A stretch of DNA of 64,000 nucleotides from JADZAI01 sp964390465 (GTDB lineage Bacteria > Pseudomonadota > Alphaproteobacteria > Micropepsales > Micropepsaceae). This document shows, one piece after another, positions 25,469 through 33,818 of this stretch. The notes below the pieces were generated by a model. The model was not told where the DNA came from and searched no databases. It saw only the letters and a program-made list of their open reading frames with translations. The stretch lies in assembly GCA_964390465.1 (NCBI GenBank), contig CAYMIJ010000013.1, positions 8,916 to 72,915 on the forward strand. The letters run 5' to 3'. A program made the translations under genes and the position numbers. Positions within the stretch are counted from its first letter, which is position 1, and every line of letters begins with the position of its first letter.

Positions 25469-25726
25469 GTGCGCAGAAATGGGCATACTTTGAGCGAGGC
25501 TTATGACGAACTCATTGCTTCTCTTGAAATTACCATCGAGCCGGTGACGGAAGCGCAGGCGCGGCTTGCCCGTCAGGCCTATAAGGATTTCGGCAAAGGC
25601 TCTGGCCACAAGGCGCAGCTCAATTTCGGCGATTGCTTCGCGTACGCACTGGCGCGCGAGAAACGCCAGCCGCTTTTGTTCACAGGCACGGACTTCGCCG
25701 AGACGGGTGTACGCCTCGCTTTATAA
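25469..25726 (+). pseudogene. VapC-type PIN-domain toxin, C-terminal remnant
   Basis: About 85 codons matching the C-terminal half of VapC ribonucleases. The segment FGKGSGHKAQLNFGDCFAYALA carries the conserved downstream acidic residues; it is followed by LLFTGTDFAET, the typical end of the family. The N-terminal half, with the first catalytic aspartate (VIDTSA-type motif), is missing, and no vapB antitoxin gene precedes it. The only in-frame start is a GTG without a ribosome binding site. I read this as a decayed toxin-antitoxin locus rather than a functional gene. Confidence 0.75.
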
Positions 25727-25734
25727 GTTGGGCC

Positions 25735-26619
25735 TCAGCTGCGTTTGGGGAAAATACGGCAAGCGGCGGCGGAGATGCGCCCCAGCCGGTACATGCGCTG
25801 CGAGGCGACCGTTGCGCCCGCTGCTTCGCCCGCGATCTTGGCGGTGATCGGATTGGAAAGAATGGCGTGGGTCAGCACCGTGCTGGCGACATCCACCGCC
25901 GCGACCAGCGAGGCGCTGCTCATCGTGCGCTTGATGAGCGCCCATGTGGCCAGCCCGTGCGGGCGCAGGCCATAGGCGCGGGCGATCTGGCGCACCAGCC
26001 GCACGCCGCGAAACGAAAACAGCAAGGCGTCGATGGAGGCGCTTGGGCTGATCGCTGAAAGCCCGAACGCCTGTGTCGAAGCGGCGCGGATCACCTGTGA
26101 GGCGCGGGCATCCAGTACCGGCAGGATGGTCGCCTCCAGCACATTGCGCATCTGTTCCACCGAGTTTGCGCCGCGTATCGCGCTGCGGGCATCCTTCACC
26201 GGCATGCCCGGCCCACGCACCAGATCGATATAGCCATAGGCGGCTTCGCGCGCTGCCTGCATGTCGTCGGCATCGGGGGCGAGTGCTGCCTGCCAGTCTT
26301 CCAGCTGGCGCACGTCGAACAGTGCGCGGATTTCCCGCCAGATCGCATAGATGATGAAGAACACGCCCAGAAGGGTAAAAGCGGCGGCGCTCCAACCCAG
26401 CCATGGGCGCGTGTCGATCATGCCGAGTATCCATTCGATCGACTGGAAAACCAGAAAGCCCATCAGCACGATGAACAGGCCGATGCCAATCAGTGTGAAG
26501 GTGCCGAATAGCGGCTCGCGCATATCGGGGCGCTTCACGAAACTTTCCCACTCGTGGTCGATGCGCTCAGCCGGTGCGTCGGTTTCGATCACCTGAGGAC
26601 GGCGCGGCACGTCGGTCAT
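25735..26619 (-). CDS. TIGR01620/DUF697 family membrane protein (YcjF-like)
   Basis: 294-residue inner-membrane protein. A polar N-terminus is followed by two closely spaced helices (about residues 40-62 and 72-95). A hydrophilic region comes next, then the DUF697 part with GLRPHGLATWALIKRTM and AAVDVASTVLTHAIL. It overlaps the upstream ycjX-like gene by 4 bases. ycjX and ycjF are neighbours in many proteobacteria and belong to stress-responsive envelope operons in enterics; the function is unknown. It converges with the VapC remnant. Confidence 0.87.
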   Translation of the reverse strand: MTDVPRRPQVIETDAPAERIDHEWESFVKRPDMREPLFGTFTLIGIGLFIVLMGFLVFQSIEWILGMIDTRPWLGWSAAAFTLLGVFFIIYAIWREIRALFDVRQLEDWQAALAPDADDMQAAREAAYGYIDLVRGPGMPVKDARSAIRGANSVEQMRNVLEATILPVLDARASQVIRAASTQAFGLSAISPSASIDALLFSFRGVRLVRQIARAYGLRPHGLATWALIKRTMSSASLVAAVDVASTVLTHAILSNPITAKIAGEAAGATVASQRMYRLGRISAAACRIFPKRS

Positions 26620-28070
26620 AGGCGGTCCCCGATCAGATAGTGCAGGGCATCATCCAGCCCGATATGCGGCACGCCCGATGCGCCGGACGAATCCAGTTTA
26701 GGCGGCTGGAACACCGGCATTTCAAAAAAGCTCCCGTCCCAGAAATCGCGGCCAGGCAGTTTCAGCGGCACTTCGCCGGGGTCGAACTTGATCTGACGCT
26801 CGCCGCCCATGGGCAGGCCGCGCACCACCGCAACATCGCGCCCGCTGATGCTGGCGCGGTCATCCATCGTGCAGCGCACCGAAGCGATGGCAGCCGTTTT
26901 CACGCGCGTTCGGGCCTCGCGCATTTCGTCGATATCCGCGCCTGCCATGCGCCCGAGCAGAATCTGCAAGGCGTCGCGCTGGCGTTCGGGCACATGGTCG
27001 GCCTTGGTGGCCGCGAACAGAACCTTTGAAATGCCGCGCGCGAACGGGTTGGTCCAATGCCGCCCGTATGAGAAACATTCCGCCAGCCGCGACACGGCAA
27101 GGCAGGTATCTTCGAACACTTCCGGCCCGCCATGCAGCGCGCCCAGCACATCAACCAGCACCACCTGCCGGTCGAACTTCTGGAAATGCTTGTGGAAGAA
27201 GTGCGTGCTCATTTCCGTGCGATAGAGATCAAAGCGTTGACGGAACAGCTCGGCATAGGAACCGGGCGGCGGCACCACGCCTGAAAATCCCGGCAGCGGC
27301 ACGAAGATCATCGCTTCGGTCTTGGGCCATGGCGGCGCACACAGAAAGCCGCCGGGCTGAAGATAACGCAGACCCAGACGGTCGCGCGCCTCACAAAGAT
27401 AGGCGAGATAAAGATCAAACAGACGGCGCGCCGTGTCGCCATCGGCTGGCGCGTTGGGGTCGATGCCCCGCACCGCTTCAAGGAATGGCCTGGCGACCGG
27501 TCCCCGCAGGCCATGGCCCATGCGCTCAATCGTCTCGCTGGACCACGCCGCGAAGTCCTGACCCATCATCGGCAGGTCGAGCAGCCATTCGCCGGGATAG
27601 TCGAGGATGTCGACGGTGATTTCGCGATTGTCGAAAAACTTGAGGCCAATGTCAGTGCGTCGCCGCAGCACGAACTGCATCTTCACTTCTGCAAGGCTTG
27701 CGGTGCGAGGCGGCCAGTAAGGATCAGCGGCAGCCAGCGCCGCGAAGTTTTTCTCAAATGGAAAGCGCGGCGCGTCTTCTGTTTCGCCTGAAAGGCCGAG
27801 CTTTCTGAGGCGCGGCGAAATGCCCTCATCGTCGAAGCGGGGCAGGGCGCCTTTGCCGTCGGCCATCGCCAGAAGGTTCTGCACGGCCGAAGTGATGAAG
27901 ACCGTTTTGCCCGCGCGGCTGAGCCCGGTCACCGCCAGACGAATGCTCTCGGTGTTGATGGCCTTGTGCAGTGCATCGCCAGCGGCCTTGCGGGCGCGGC
28001 GCCATGTGCGCCTGACCTCGCTCCATGTGTCGGCACCGGATGGGTTCGGGGCGGGTGCATCCTCGTTCAT
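26616..28070 (-). CDS. YcjX-family P-loop NTPase (DUF463)
   Basis: 484-residue predicted GTP/ATP-binding protein. The Walker A motif is GLSRAGKTVFITS near residue 55. VDILDYPGEWLLDLPM is a DxPG-type Walker B/switch segment, and FAATKADHVPERQRD resembles the G4 specificity region. QVVLVDVLGALHGG is another family-typical segment. I place the start at the ATG at 28070; the frame is open upstream into the MOSC gene, but that stretch (Arg/Pro-rich) looks non-coding. It forms an operon with the overlapping YcjF-like gene. Its biochemical role is unknown. Confidence 0.88.
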   Translation of the reverse strand: MNEDAPAPNPSGADTWSEVRRTWRRARKAAGDALHKAINTESIRLAVTGLSRAGKTVFITSAVQNLLAMADGKGALPRFDDEGISPRLRKLGLSGETEDAPRFPFEKNFAALAAADPYWPPRTASLAEVKMQFVLRRRTDIGLKFFDNREITVDILDYPGEWLLDLPMMGQDFAAWSSETIERMGHGLRGPVARPFLEAVRGIDPNAPADGDTARRLFDLYLAYLCEARDRLGLRYLQPGGFLCAPPWPKTEAMIFVPLPGFSGVVPPPGSYAELFRQRFDLYRTEMSTHFFHKHFQKFDRQVVLVDVLGALHGGPEVFEDTCLAVSRLAECFSYGRHWTNPFARGISKVLFAATKADHVPERQRDALQILLGRMAGADIDEMREARTRVKTAAIASVRCTMDDRASISGRDVAVVRGLPMGGERQIKFDPGEVPLKLPGRDFWDGSFFEMPVFQPPKLDSSGASGVPHIGLDDALHYLIGDRL

Positions 28071-28117
28071 GGCATGGATATGTAATGGTCTTTGCGTCCG
28101 AACGCACGAGGCAGAAA

Positions 28118-28660
28118 TCACACCGGCTTCAGTGGCTGGGGTTGGCCGGCCGGTGGCTCGACCCTGATCGCGTCGCCGGGCCTGACAGTGCCGGGCGTCA
28201 TCACCACGCCCATGATACCGCCTTTTCGGATCAGATGGCCTTGCGCGTCGCGGTCCAGCACAGCCTGCATCAGGCCATCCTGAAGGCCGTTGAGTTGCGC
28301 ACAAGGGTTTCGCAGGCCGGTGACGCGCACCACGGCCTTATCGCCCAGATGCAGCAATGTGTTCTCTGCCAGATCGAGCAGCGGCACGCCGCGCGTCAGG
28401 ATGTTTTCGCCCATCAGGCCGGGGGTGACCTCAAAGCCCCGTGCGCGCAGCTCGTCGTGCAGTTCGGCATGGATCAGGTGAACCTGCCGCAGATTGGGCT
28501 GGCTGGGGTCGCGGGCCACGCGCGAGCGATGCTTCACGGTGGCCCCCGCATGGGCATCGCCCTCCACACCAAGCCCCGTCAAAAGCACGATCTCATCCAC
28601 GCAGGGTTTGCTCATCGTGTGGGCCGGGCTGCGGCTGACGGAAACAACGCGGGCGGTCAT
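28118..28660 (-). CDS. MOSC domain-containing protein
   Basis: 180-residue protein with the MOSC domain found at the C-terminus of molybdenum cofactor sulfurases and in YiiM-like proteins. VEGDAHAG (about residue 33) and the conserved cysteine in VTGLRNPCAQLNGLQ match the family signature; MGENILTRGV is also typical. These stand-alone proteins bind molybdenum cofactor in a sulfur-carrying or reductase context. No cofactor or molybdoenzyme genes lie nearby. It is transcribed away from prfB. Confidence 0.9.
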   Translation of the reverse strand: MTARVVSVSRSPAHTMSKPCVDEIVLLTGLGVEGDAHAGATVKHRSRVARDPSQPNLRQVHLIHAELHDELRARGFEVTPGLMGENILTRGVPLLDLAENTLLHLGDKAVVRVTGLRNPCAQLNGLQDGLMQAVLDRDAQGHLIRKGGIMGVVMTPGTVRPGDAIRVEPPAGQPQPLKPV

Positions 28661-28745
28661 GGTGGCAGGGTAACGGCTTTACCCAGCGCGCGCATCCCCC
28701 TATACCCGCCCGCTCGAAACCGGATTCCATTGCAGGATCATACCC

Positions 28746-29877
28746 ATGCGCGCCGAAATGCAGGCGGTTGCGGGCGACATTAAAAAGTCGCTCGAACTGC
28801 TGAGGAGGTCTCTTTGACTGGGATACTGCCCAGCGCCGCCTCGACGAACTGAACGCGAAAGCGGAAGACCCCAATCTGTGGAACGACAGTCGCGCCGCCC
28901 AGGTGGTGATGCGCGACCGCAATCGGCTCGATGCCGCCGTCAGCGGCTATCTGGCGCTTGAAAAAGACTACACCGACAATCTGGAACTGCTCGAACTCGC
29001 CGAAGCCGATAATGACGAGGCGATGATCGCTGACGCCGAAGCGGCGCTGAAGGCGGTGAAAGACCGGGCGGGCGATGAAGAACTGAAATCGCTGCTTTCG
29101 GGCGAGGCAGACGGCAACGACACCTATCTGGAAATCAATGCCGGCGCAGGTGGCACCGAAAGCCAGGACTGGGCCTCGATGCTGCTGCGCATGTATACGC
29201 GCTGGGCGGCGCGGCGCGGCTTCAAGACAGAGCTGGTCGCCGAAAGCGAAGGCGAAACGGCGGGCATCAAATCTGCCACCCTGCTCATCAAGGGCGAAAA
29301 CGCCTATGGCTGGGCGAAGACCGAAAGCGGCGTGCACCGTCTGGTGCGTATTTCGCCCTACGATTCCAACGCGCGCCGTCACACCTCGTTCTCGTCGGTG
29401 TGGGTCTATCCGGTCATCGACGACAATATCGAGATCGAGGTTTCCGAAAAGGATGTGCGCATCGACGTCTATCGCGCGTCGGGGGCAGGCGGCCAGCACG
29501 TCAACAAAACGGAATCCGCCGTGCGCATCGTGCACAATCCAACCGGCATCACGGTTGCCTGCCAGAGCGAACGCTCGCAGCACAAGAACCGCGATCAGGC
29601 ATGGAAGATGCTGCGCGCCCGTCTGTACGAAGCCGAGCTGAAAAAGCGCGAGGCGCTGGCCGATGCGCAGAATGCCACCAAGACCGATATCGGCTGGGGC
29701 CATCAGATCCGTTCTTATGTGCTTCAGCCCTATCAGCTTGTGAAAGACCTGCGCACCGGCGTTGAAAGCTATTCGCCTTCTGATGTGCTTGACGGCGCGC
29801 TGGATCCTTTCATGGCGGCTTCGCTGGCCGCCAAGATCAAGGGCACCGACGCCATCGAAGTGACGGATCTGGAGTAG
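28746..29877 (+). CDS. prfB: Peptide chain release factor 2 (programmed +1 frameshift)
   Basis: Release factor that recognises UGA and UAA stop codons. The gene is read as 28746-28814 joined to 28816-29877, giving 376 residues, the usual RF2 length. The first 23 codons end at CTT followed by an in-frame TGA; a +1 shift continues as DWDTAQRRLDELNAKAEDP, exactly the expected RF2 sequence. The GGQ peptidyl-transferase motif is at about residues 248-250 (ASGAGGQHVNKTES). The codon-recognition tripeptide is SPY rather than the SPF of E. coli. The C-terminus (DIGWGHQIRSYVL, DLRTGVE) is complete. Confidence 0.96.
28803..28818 (+). promoter_or_regulatory. RF2 autoregulatory frameshift site
   Basis: AGGAGG (28803-28808), a 3-base spacer, then CTT-TGA-C (28812-28818). 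This reproduces the E. coli prfB element: an internal Shine-Dalgarno sequence 3 bases before the slippery CTT, a poor-context UGA, and a C after the stop. Low RF2 slows termination at the UGA and allows a +1 shift, restoring RF2 synthesis. Confidence 0.95.
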
Positions 29878-29885
29878 TCAGACCG

Positions 29886-31202
29886 TCAGCTTGATGTCAG
29901 GTGGCTTGCCAGTTCAGCCGCCTGAATACGGATGTCTGGCACGGCGGTGGTTTCCCAGAAGATGCCGCGCGTCAGTGGGCCCAGCGCATAAAGCCCCTGC
30001 GTGACATGGCCTGATGCTCCGGTCACGCGCAGGTCAGCGTCCACTTCAAGACCGATGCCGAGCGCATCACAGCGCGCAAGACCGCTCTCCATCATCTGGA
30101 CTGTCAGCGGATCGGCAAGCGCGGGCAGGCCCGGCATACCGGAGGCATCGAACAGACATGCGCCGGTCAGGACCGTTTCACCGCCTTTGGGCACACGCAG
30201 GGTCACGCGGGTCTGTCCATCCACCTCAGCGATGGATGACAGGCGGCCCCGGCTGACGGTCAGCGTACCAGCGCGCCGCTCGCCTTCGATCAGCCGCGCA
30301 ATAGAGGGCGCCATGCGATGCCGGTGCGCATCCCAGTAAGCGCGGGCATGGCGCAGAAACTGCCGCTTCTGACCGGCGCTCCAGCCGCGCCATATTGATG
30401 GCGTGTCAGCCCGGATTGCATCGATGACCTCGTGCCAGCCGCCGCCTTTGGCCGTATTGTCTTTTGCGATGGCCCGCAGGGTCCGCAACAGCCGGACAGG
30501 CGAAGCAAAGGCCTCACGCGCCACATCGGGCGAGATGGCTGGCATTGCATCAACATGGGCCTGCGACACGAGGCCGCGCCGTGAGAAGGCCTGTATCACC
30601 CCGCGATGGCCAAGGCGGCGCAGCCAAAGGACAGTATCCACCATGGTCAGCCCGGTGCCTTTGATAAGTACGGGCATGTCGGGCTCGGGTCGCGACGGGC
30701 TGGCGAGCCAGGGCAGGAAATTGCGGCCACTGGCGGTGTGTCCATAAGCCAGCACCACGATATCGGCGCTGTGAACCGCGCCCGATATGGTGCGCAGCGT
30801 GAACCCATTGTCATGCCGGTGCAGGCTTTCAACCCGTTCCCGGCGGAGCATCAGCCCGCGGCTGACAGCCTGAGAGAGAATATCCTTCAGATACCGGCCA
30901 TAGGCGGCGCGCGACACGAATGACATGCCCGTGTCTGAGGGCGGCGTCACTTCGTCATGCGCGTCCAGCCATTGTGTGAAGTGGTCAGGCGCGTCGGCAA
31001 AGGCGCTCATGCCGCCGCTGCGCACATTCAGCAGATGATGATCGCTGACCGTATCATAAGCGAGGCCCAGCCCGGGCGTTGACTGATCGTCAAACAGGGT
31101 GATGACAAAGGCGTCATGCGTCAGCTTCATGACGTGCGCGATCAACGCCACGGCGCTGAAGCCGCCGCCAATGACCGCGATCTGTCTTAGCCTCTGACTC
31201 AC
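29886..31202 (-). CDS. FAD/NAD(P)-binding protein (FAD-NAD(P)-binding superfamily)
   Basis: 438-residue flavoprotein. The N-terminal dinucleotide-binding motif IAVIGGGFSAVALIAH is followed by GLGLAYDT and HLLNVRSGGMSAF, typical of the family of HcnB-like and amino-acid monooxygenase-like proteins annotated as FAD/NAD(P)-binding. VVLAYGHTASG marks the second nucleotide-binding region, and LYALGPLTRGIFWETTAVPDI is near the C-terminus. It starts with GTG. A small unknown gene lies 61 bases upstream on the same strand. The substrate is not evident. It converges with prfB, 8 bases apart. Confidence 0.82.
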   Translation of the reverse strand: MSQRLRQIAVIGGGFSAVALIAHVMKLTHDAFVITLFDDQSTPGLGLAYDTVSDHHLLNVRSGGMSAFADAPDHFTQWLDAHDEVTPPSDTGMSFVSRAAYGRYLKDILSQAVSRGLMLRRERVESLHRHDNGFTLRTISGAVHSADIVVLAYGHTASGRNFLPWLASPSRPEPDMPVLIKGTGLTMVDTVLWLRRLGHRGVIQAFSRRGLVSQAHVDAMPAISPDVAREAFASPVRLLRTLRAIAKDNTAKGGGWHEVIDAIRADTPSIWRGWSAGQKRQFLRHARAYWDAHRHRMAPSIARLIEGERRAGTLTVSRGRLSSIAEVDGQTRVTLRVPKGGETVLTGACLFDASGMPGLPALADPLTVQMMESGLARCDALGIGLEVDADLRVTGASGHVTQGLYALGPLTRGIFWETTAVPDIRIQAAELASHLTSS

Positions 31203-31263
31203 CCAGCGCCCCGTTCATTGTCGCAAAGCCCCGGCGACATCCGCGTCTGTTTTGCGCCGCCAG

Positions 31264-31617
31264 TCATGACCCTTCCAGCCAAACTGTCAGTATGCAGTCC
31301 CCAGCCCGCTTTTGCAGTTCGGCATGGATTTGCAGTCCGTCGCATAACAGTGGTGTCAGCAGGGCGCTTTCGCGCGCCGGAAGATGCCCGGCCACGATGC
31401 CTGACATACTGCACACGGCGATCAGCGGTCCATCTGCCGCAAGCGTCACCGGTTGGATACCGGTGAGAGCACTGGCCGCAGTGTTCAGCGGGCGCAGAGC
31501 GGCCTCAAGGACTTTCAGGCGTGCGCCGCCAGAGTCGAGGGCTGGCGCGAGCCAGAGGGCAACGGATGAAAGCAAAGCCGGGTCGGCGTCAGGAGAATGT
31601 GTCGTTTCATGTGTCAT
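31264..31617 (-). CDS. Hypothetical protein
   Basis: 117 residues, mostly soluble, with no family I recognise. AAAGG lies about 8 bases before the ATG, which supports real translation. The middle reads as alternating hydrophobic strands (PLIAVCSMSGIVAGHL, then QKRAGDCILTVWLEGS at the C-terminus), suggesting a small alpha/beta or beta-rich domain. Two cysteines are present besides the one in SMSG context. It is probably co-transcribed with the downstream FAD/NAD(P)-binding protein gene. Other frames across this stretch are also open, so some doubt remains. Confidence 0.55.
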   Translation of the reverse strand: MTHETTHSPDADPALLSSVALWLAPALDSGGARLKVLEAALRPLNTAASALTGIQPVTLAADGPLIAVCSMSGIVAGHLPARESALLTPLLCDGLQIHAELQKRAGDCILTVWLEGS

Positions 31618-31710
31618 GCTGCAGACCTTTCAGTCCTTCAGCCTGACTCCGTCATGAGACAAAAACTGTCACCCGTGTGCCGTGATGCGGCGTCCGGTAC
31701 CCGGCTTGCT

Positions 31711-32208
31711 TCAGGCGCTTTGGGCGGGCGGTTCAACCAGTGTGGCTGAAGCCGGCTTTGACAGGGAAATCTGCGGTGCCGAGGCCTGCGTGTTCAGCGG
31801 ATCGGTCACTTTGCGGCAGGTGCCTTCAAAGGTTGCGCCCGCAGCCACGGTCAGCTGTTCCTGCAGGATGTCGCCGAGAACGACGGCGGTCGGATCGAGC
31901 TGCACACGGCGGGCCCGGATACGGCCTTCCACGCGGCCACGCACGACCACTTCTTCAGCGACGATCTCGCCCTTCACATTGGCGCTGTTGCCGATCATCA
32001 GCGTGACTGAGCGGACGTCGCCTTCAATCGTGCCGTCGATCTGCATGTCGCCCTGGCTGACAAGTGTGCCCTGCACCAAGAGGTCGGCCGAGATGATCGA
32101 CGGCGTGGAACGACCCGGCGCGCGCTTTGCAGAAGGTGCTGACGCAGCAGAGGGGATGGGAGCGGCCATGGTGGGCTGCTCAGGAGTCTTGCTGCCTTTG
32201 GAGAACAT
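31711..32208 (-). CDS. Bactofilin family cytoskeletal protein
   Basis: 165 residues. A Pro/Ala/Ser-rich N-terminus (about 1-35) precedes the bactofilin beta-helix core (about 36-130), seen as short repeating strands such as GTLVSQGDMQIDGTIEGDV, GNSANVKGEIVAEEVVVRG and RVEGRIRARRVQL. A Pro-rich tail follows. Bactofilins polymerise without nucleotide and scaffold envelope enzymes. The gene overlaps the upstream M23 peptidase gene by 29 bases, a pairing known from several bacteria in which bactofilin and a LytM-type peptidase act together in cell-shape control. Confidence 0.93.
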   Translation of the reverse strand: MFSKGSKTPEQPTMAAPIPSAASAPSAKRAPGRSTPSIISADLLVQGTLVSQGDMQIDGTIEGDVRSVTLMIGNSANVKGEIVAEEVVVRGRVEGRIRARRVQLDPTAVVLGDILQEQLTVAAGATFEGTCRKVTDPLNTQASAPQISLSKPASATLVEPPAQSA

Positions 32209-33649
32209 TCGCGCCTGCTTTCAAGTATTTCCAGGGATCAGTGGCCTGGCCGTCATGCCAGATTTCATAGTGGAGATGCGGACCAGTGCTGCGCCCGGTG
32301 CTTCCCAGTTCGCCAACCTTGTCGCCAAAGGCCAGCATCTGGCCTTCGACAACGACGATCTTGCTCATGTGTGCATAGCGGGTTTTCAGGCCATAGCCAT
32401 GGTCAACTTCGACCATCTGGCCATAGCCGCCATGCCAGCCTGCCGAAATCACCTTTCCCGGCGCTGTAACCTTGATATCGGTGGCGAACGGACCCTTGAA
32501 GTCGAGCCCGGCATGAAACGCGTGGCCGCCGGTGAACGGATCGCTGCGGCCGCCGAAGCGCGATGAAATGCGGGTGACATTGGGAATGGGGTTGGCCATC
32601 GGAATGGCGAGCATCGCAGTGCGCAGCAGATCAACCCGGTCAAGCGTGGCATCAGCTGCATCGAGATTGGGGTCGCGCTTCATCGGGTCGATGCGGGCGG
32701 CGTCCGGGCCATCAGGAATGAACGGACCGCCCTGACCTGACGTATCGCGCGGCGCGATGGCGTCGGGGTTCATGCCGGCGATCTCGATGATCGAGCGCAG
32801 CTCATCTTCCTTGCCCAGAACGGCCTTGAAAATATCTGCCGCGGCTGCCTGCTGGCCATGCACGATGGTGTCGAGGCGTCCAGACAGCGAGGCGAGCGAT
32901 TTGCCCGTCACTACATTGCGGCCGCTGGCGATGAACTCCGATGCGCCGACAGCGGCGGCATCGGCATGTTCTTGAAGGGCGCCCGCATTGTCTGATGATG
33001 AAGGCTGCGCTTCCGTGGCGCCAAGCGTCGCGGGTTTGGCAACCGGCAGCGGCGTGTCTTCAGGTGCATCGAGAGGGGCGGCGGCAGGGGCCGGGGCCGC
33101 TGGCGTAACAGGTGCCACGGCGGCCGGGGCTTCCGATTTCAGTGTGCCGCCCGCCGCGTTCGGGTCTTCCTCGCTGTCGATGGGGGCTGCATCCGGGCCG
33201 AGACCCAGCGCGCGCACCGTGCCCGCGCGGCGGTTGATTTCGTCCAGCGCATCGCCAGCTGTGGTTTGTTCGGCCATCGCGGTCTGCAGATCGCCCTGAC
33301 GCTTCTCGATGGCGGCAACGGTGGTGGTGAAGCGTTCTTCTGCGACAGCCATTTTCGTCGCGAGATCATCATAGTCCATGCGCATGCGGGCGATCTGGCT
33401 CTCGTAGCGGCCCTGCATGTCGCGCACGCGTTCTTCCTGAGCGGCGACGATCTGGTTCTTGAAAGCGGTCATGACGCTGGCATAGGCGATCCAGCTCATC
33501 ACGCTGAGACCGATGAGAACACTCACCACCTGAAAGCGCATCGACAGCACGACGAACTGCACATGACCGTTGCTGCGATGATAAATCTGACGCTCAGGGA
33601 ACCACCGCTGCAAACGCGCAGCGATGCGGCTGAAAAAGCCTGCCGTCAT
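32180..33649 (-). CDS. M23 family metallopeptidase, membrane-anchored
   Basis: 489-residue envelope protein. A short basic cytoplasmic tail is followed by one membrane helix (about residues 38-60) and a coiled-coil region (about 65-150). An Ala/Pro-rich linker leads to a C-terminal LytM/M23 domain. Zinc-ligand motifs are intact: FHAGLDF (HxxxD) and HLHYEI (HxH), with GWHGGYGQMVEVDHGYG between them. It probably cleaves peptidoglycan cross-bridges or stem peptides in the periplasm, guided by the bactofilin encoded by the overlapping next gene. The N-terminal part resembles division- or shape-associated M23 proteins rather than secreted lysostaphins. Confidence 0.92.
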   Translation of the reverse strand: MTAGFFSRIAARLQRWFPERQIYHRSNGHVQFVVLSMRFQVVSVLIGLSVMSWIAYASVMTAFKNQIVAAQEERVRDMQGRYESQIARMRMDYDDLATKMAVAEERFTTTVAAIEKRQGDLQTAMAEQTTAGDALDEINRRAGTVRALGLGPDAAPIDSEEDPNAAGGTLKSEAPAAVAPVTPAAPAPAAAPLDAPEDTPLPVAKPATLGATEAQPSSSDNAGALQEHADAAAVGASEFIASGRNVVTGKSLASLSGRLDTIVHGQQAAAADIFKAVLGKEDELRSIIEIAGMNPDAIAPRDTSGQGGPFIPDGPDAARIDPMKRDPNLDAADATLDRVDLLRTAMLAIPMANPIPNVTRISSRFGGRSDPFTGGHAFHAGLDFKGPFATDIKVTAPGKVISAGWHGGYGQMVEVDHGYGLKTRYAHMSKIVVVEGQMLAFGDKVGELGSTGRSTGPHLHYEIWHDGQATDPWKYLKAGANVLQRQQDS

Positions 33650-33719
33650 GCCCCAGTCCCCACTCGATTTGTTTTGTTACGCTTGCCCCACACGGCACGA
33701 TGACCTTTGGGACACAGCT

Positions 33720-33784
33720 TGATAAAATTAAACCAGAATGTCGTGCAACCCACGTTTATTATCTGTTTTTTAACTTGACAATAA
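33720..33784 (-). promoter_or_regulatory. Candidate promoter of the M23 peptidase-bactofilin operon
   Basis: On the minus strand, TTGCAC (33748-33743), a 17-base spacer and TTATCA (33725-33720) form a plausible -35/-10 pair in an AT-rich stretch. Just upstream at 33770-33784 is TTAA-N7-ATAA (plus strand), one mismatch from the CtrA-type TTAA-N7-TTAA. In such AT-rich DNA the latter may be chance. Confidence 0.35.
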
Positions 33785-33818
33785 TCAATGCGCCGGAAAA
33801 TCGCGCTTTTCCAGCATC

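Noticed and set aside
28815..28817. Apparent nonsense mutation near the start of prfB
   Set aside because: It is the functional UGA of the programmed frameshift, with internal Shine-Dalgarno and CTT-TGA-C context.
31682..32566. 294-codon plus-strand frame over the bactofilin and M23 genes
   Set aside because: Antisense to two well-supported genes, with no motif and no ribosome binding site.
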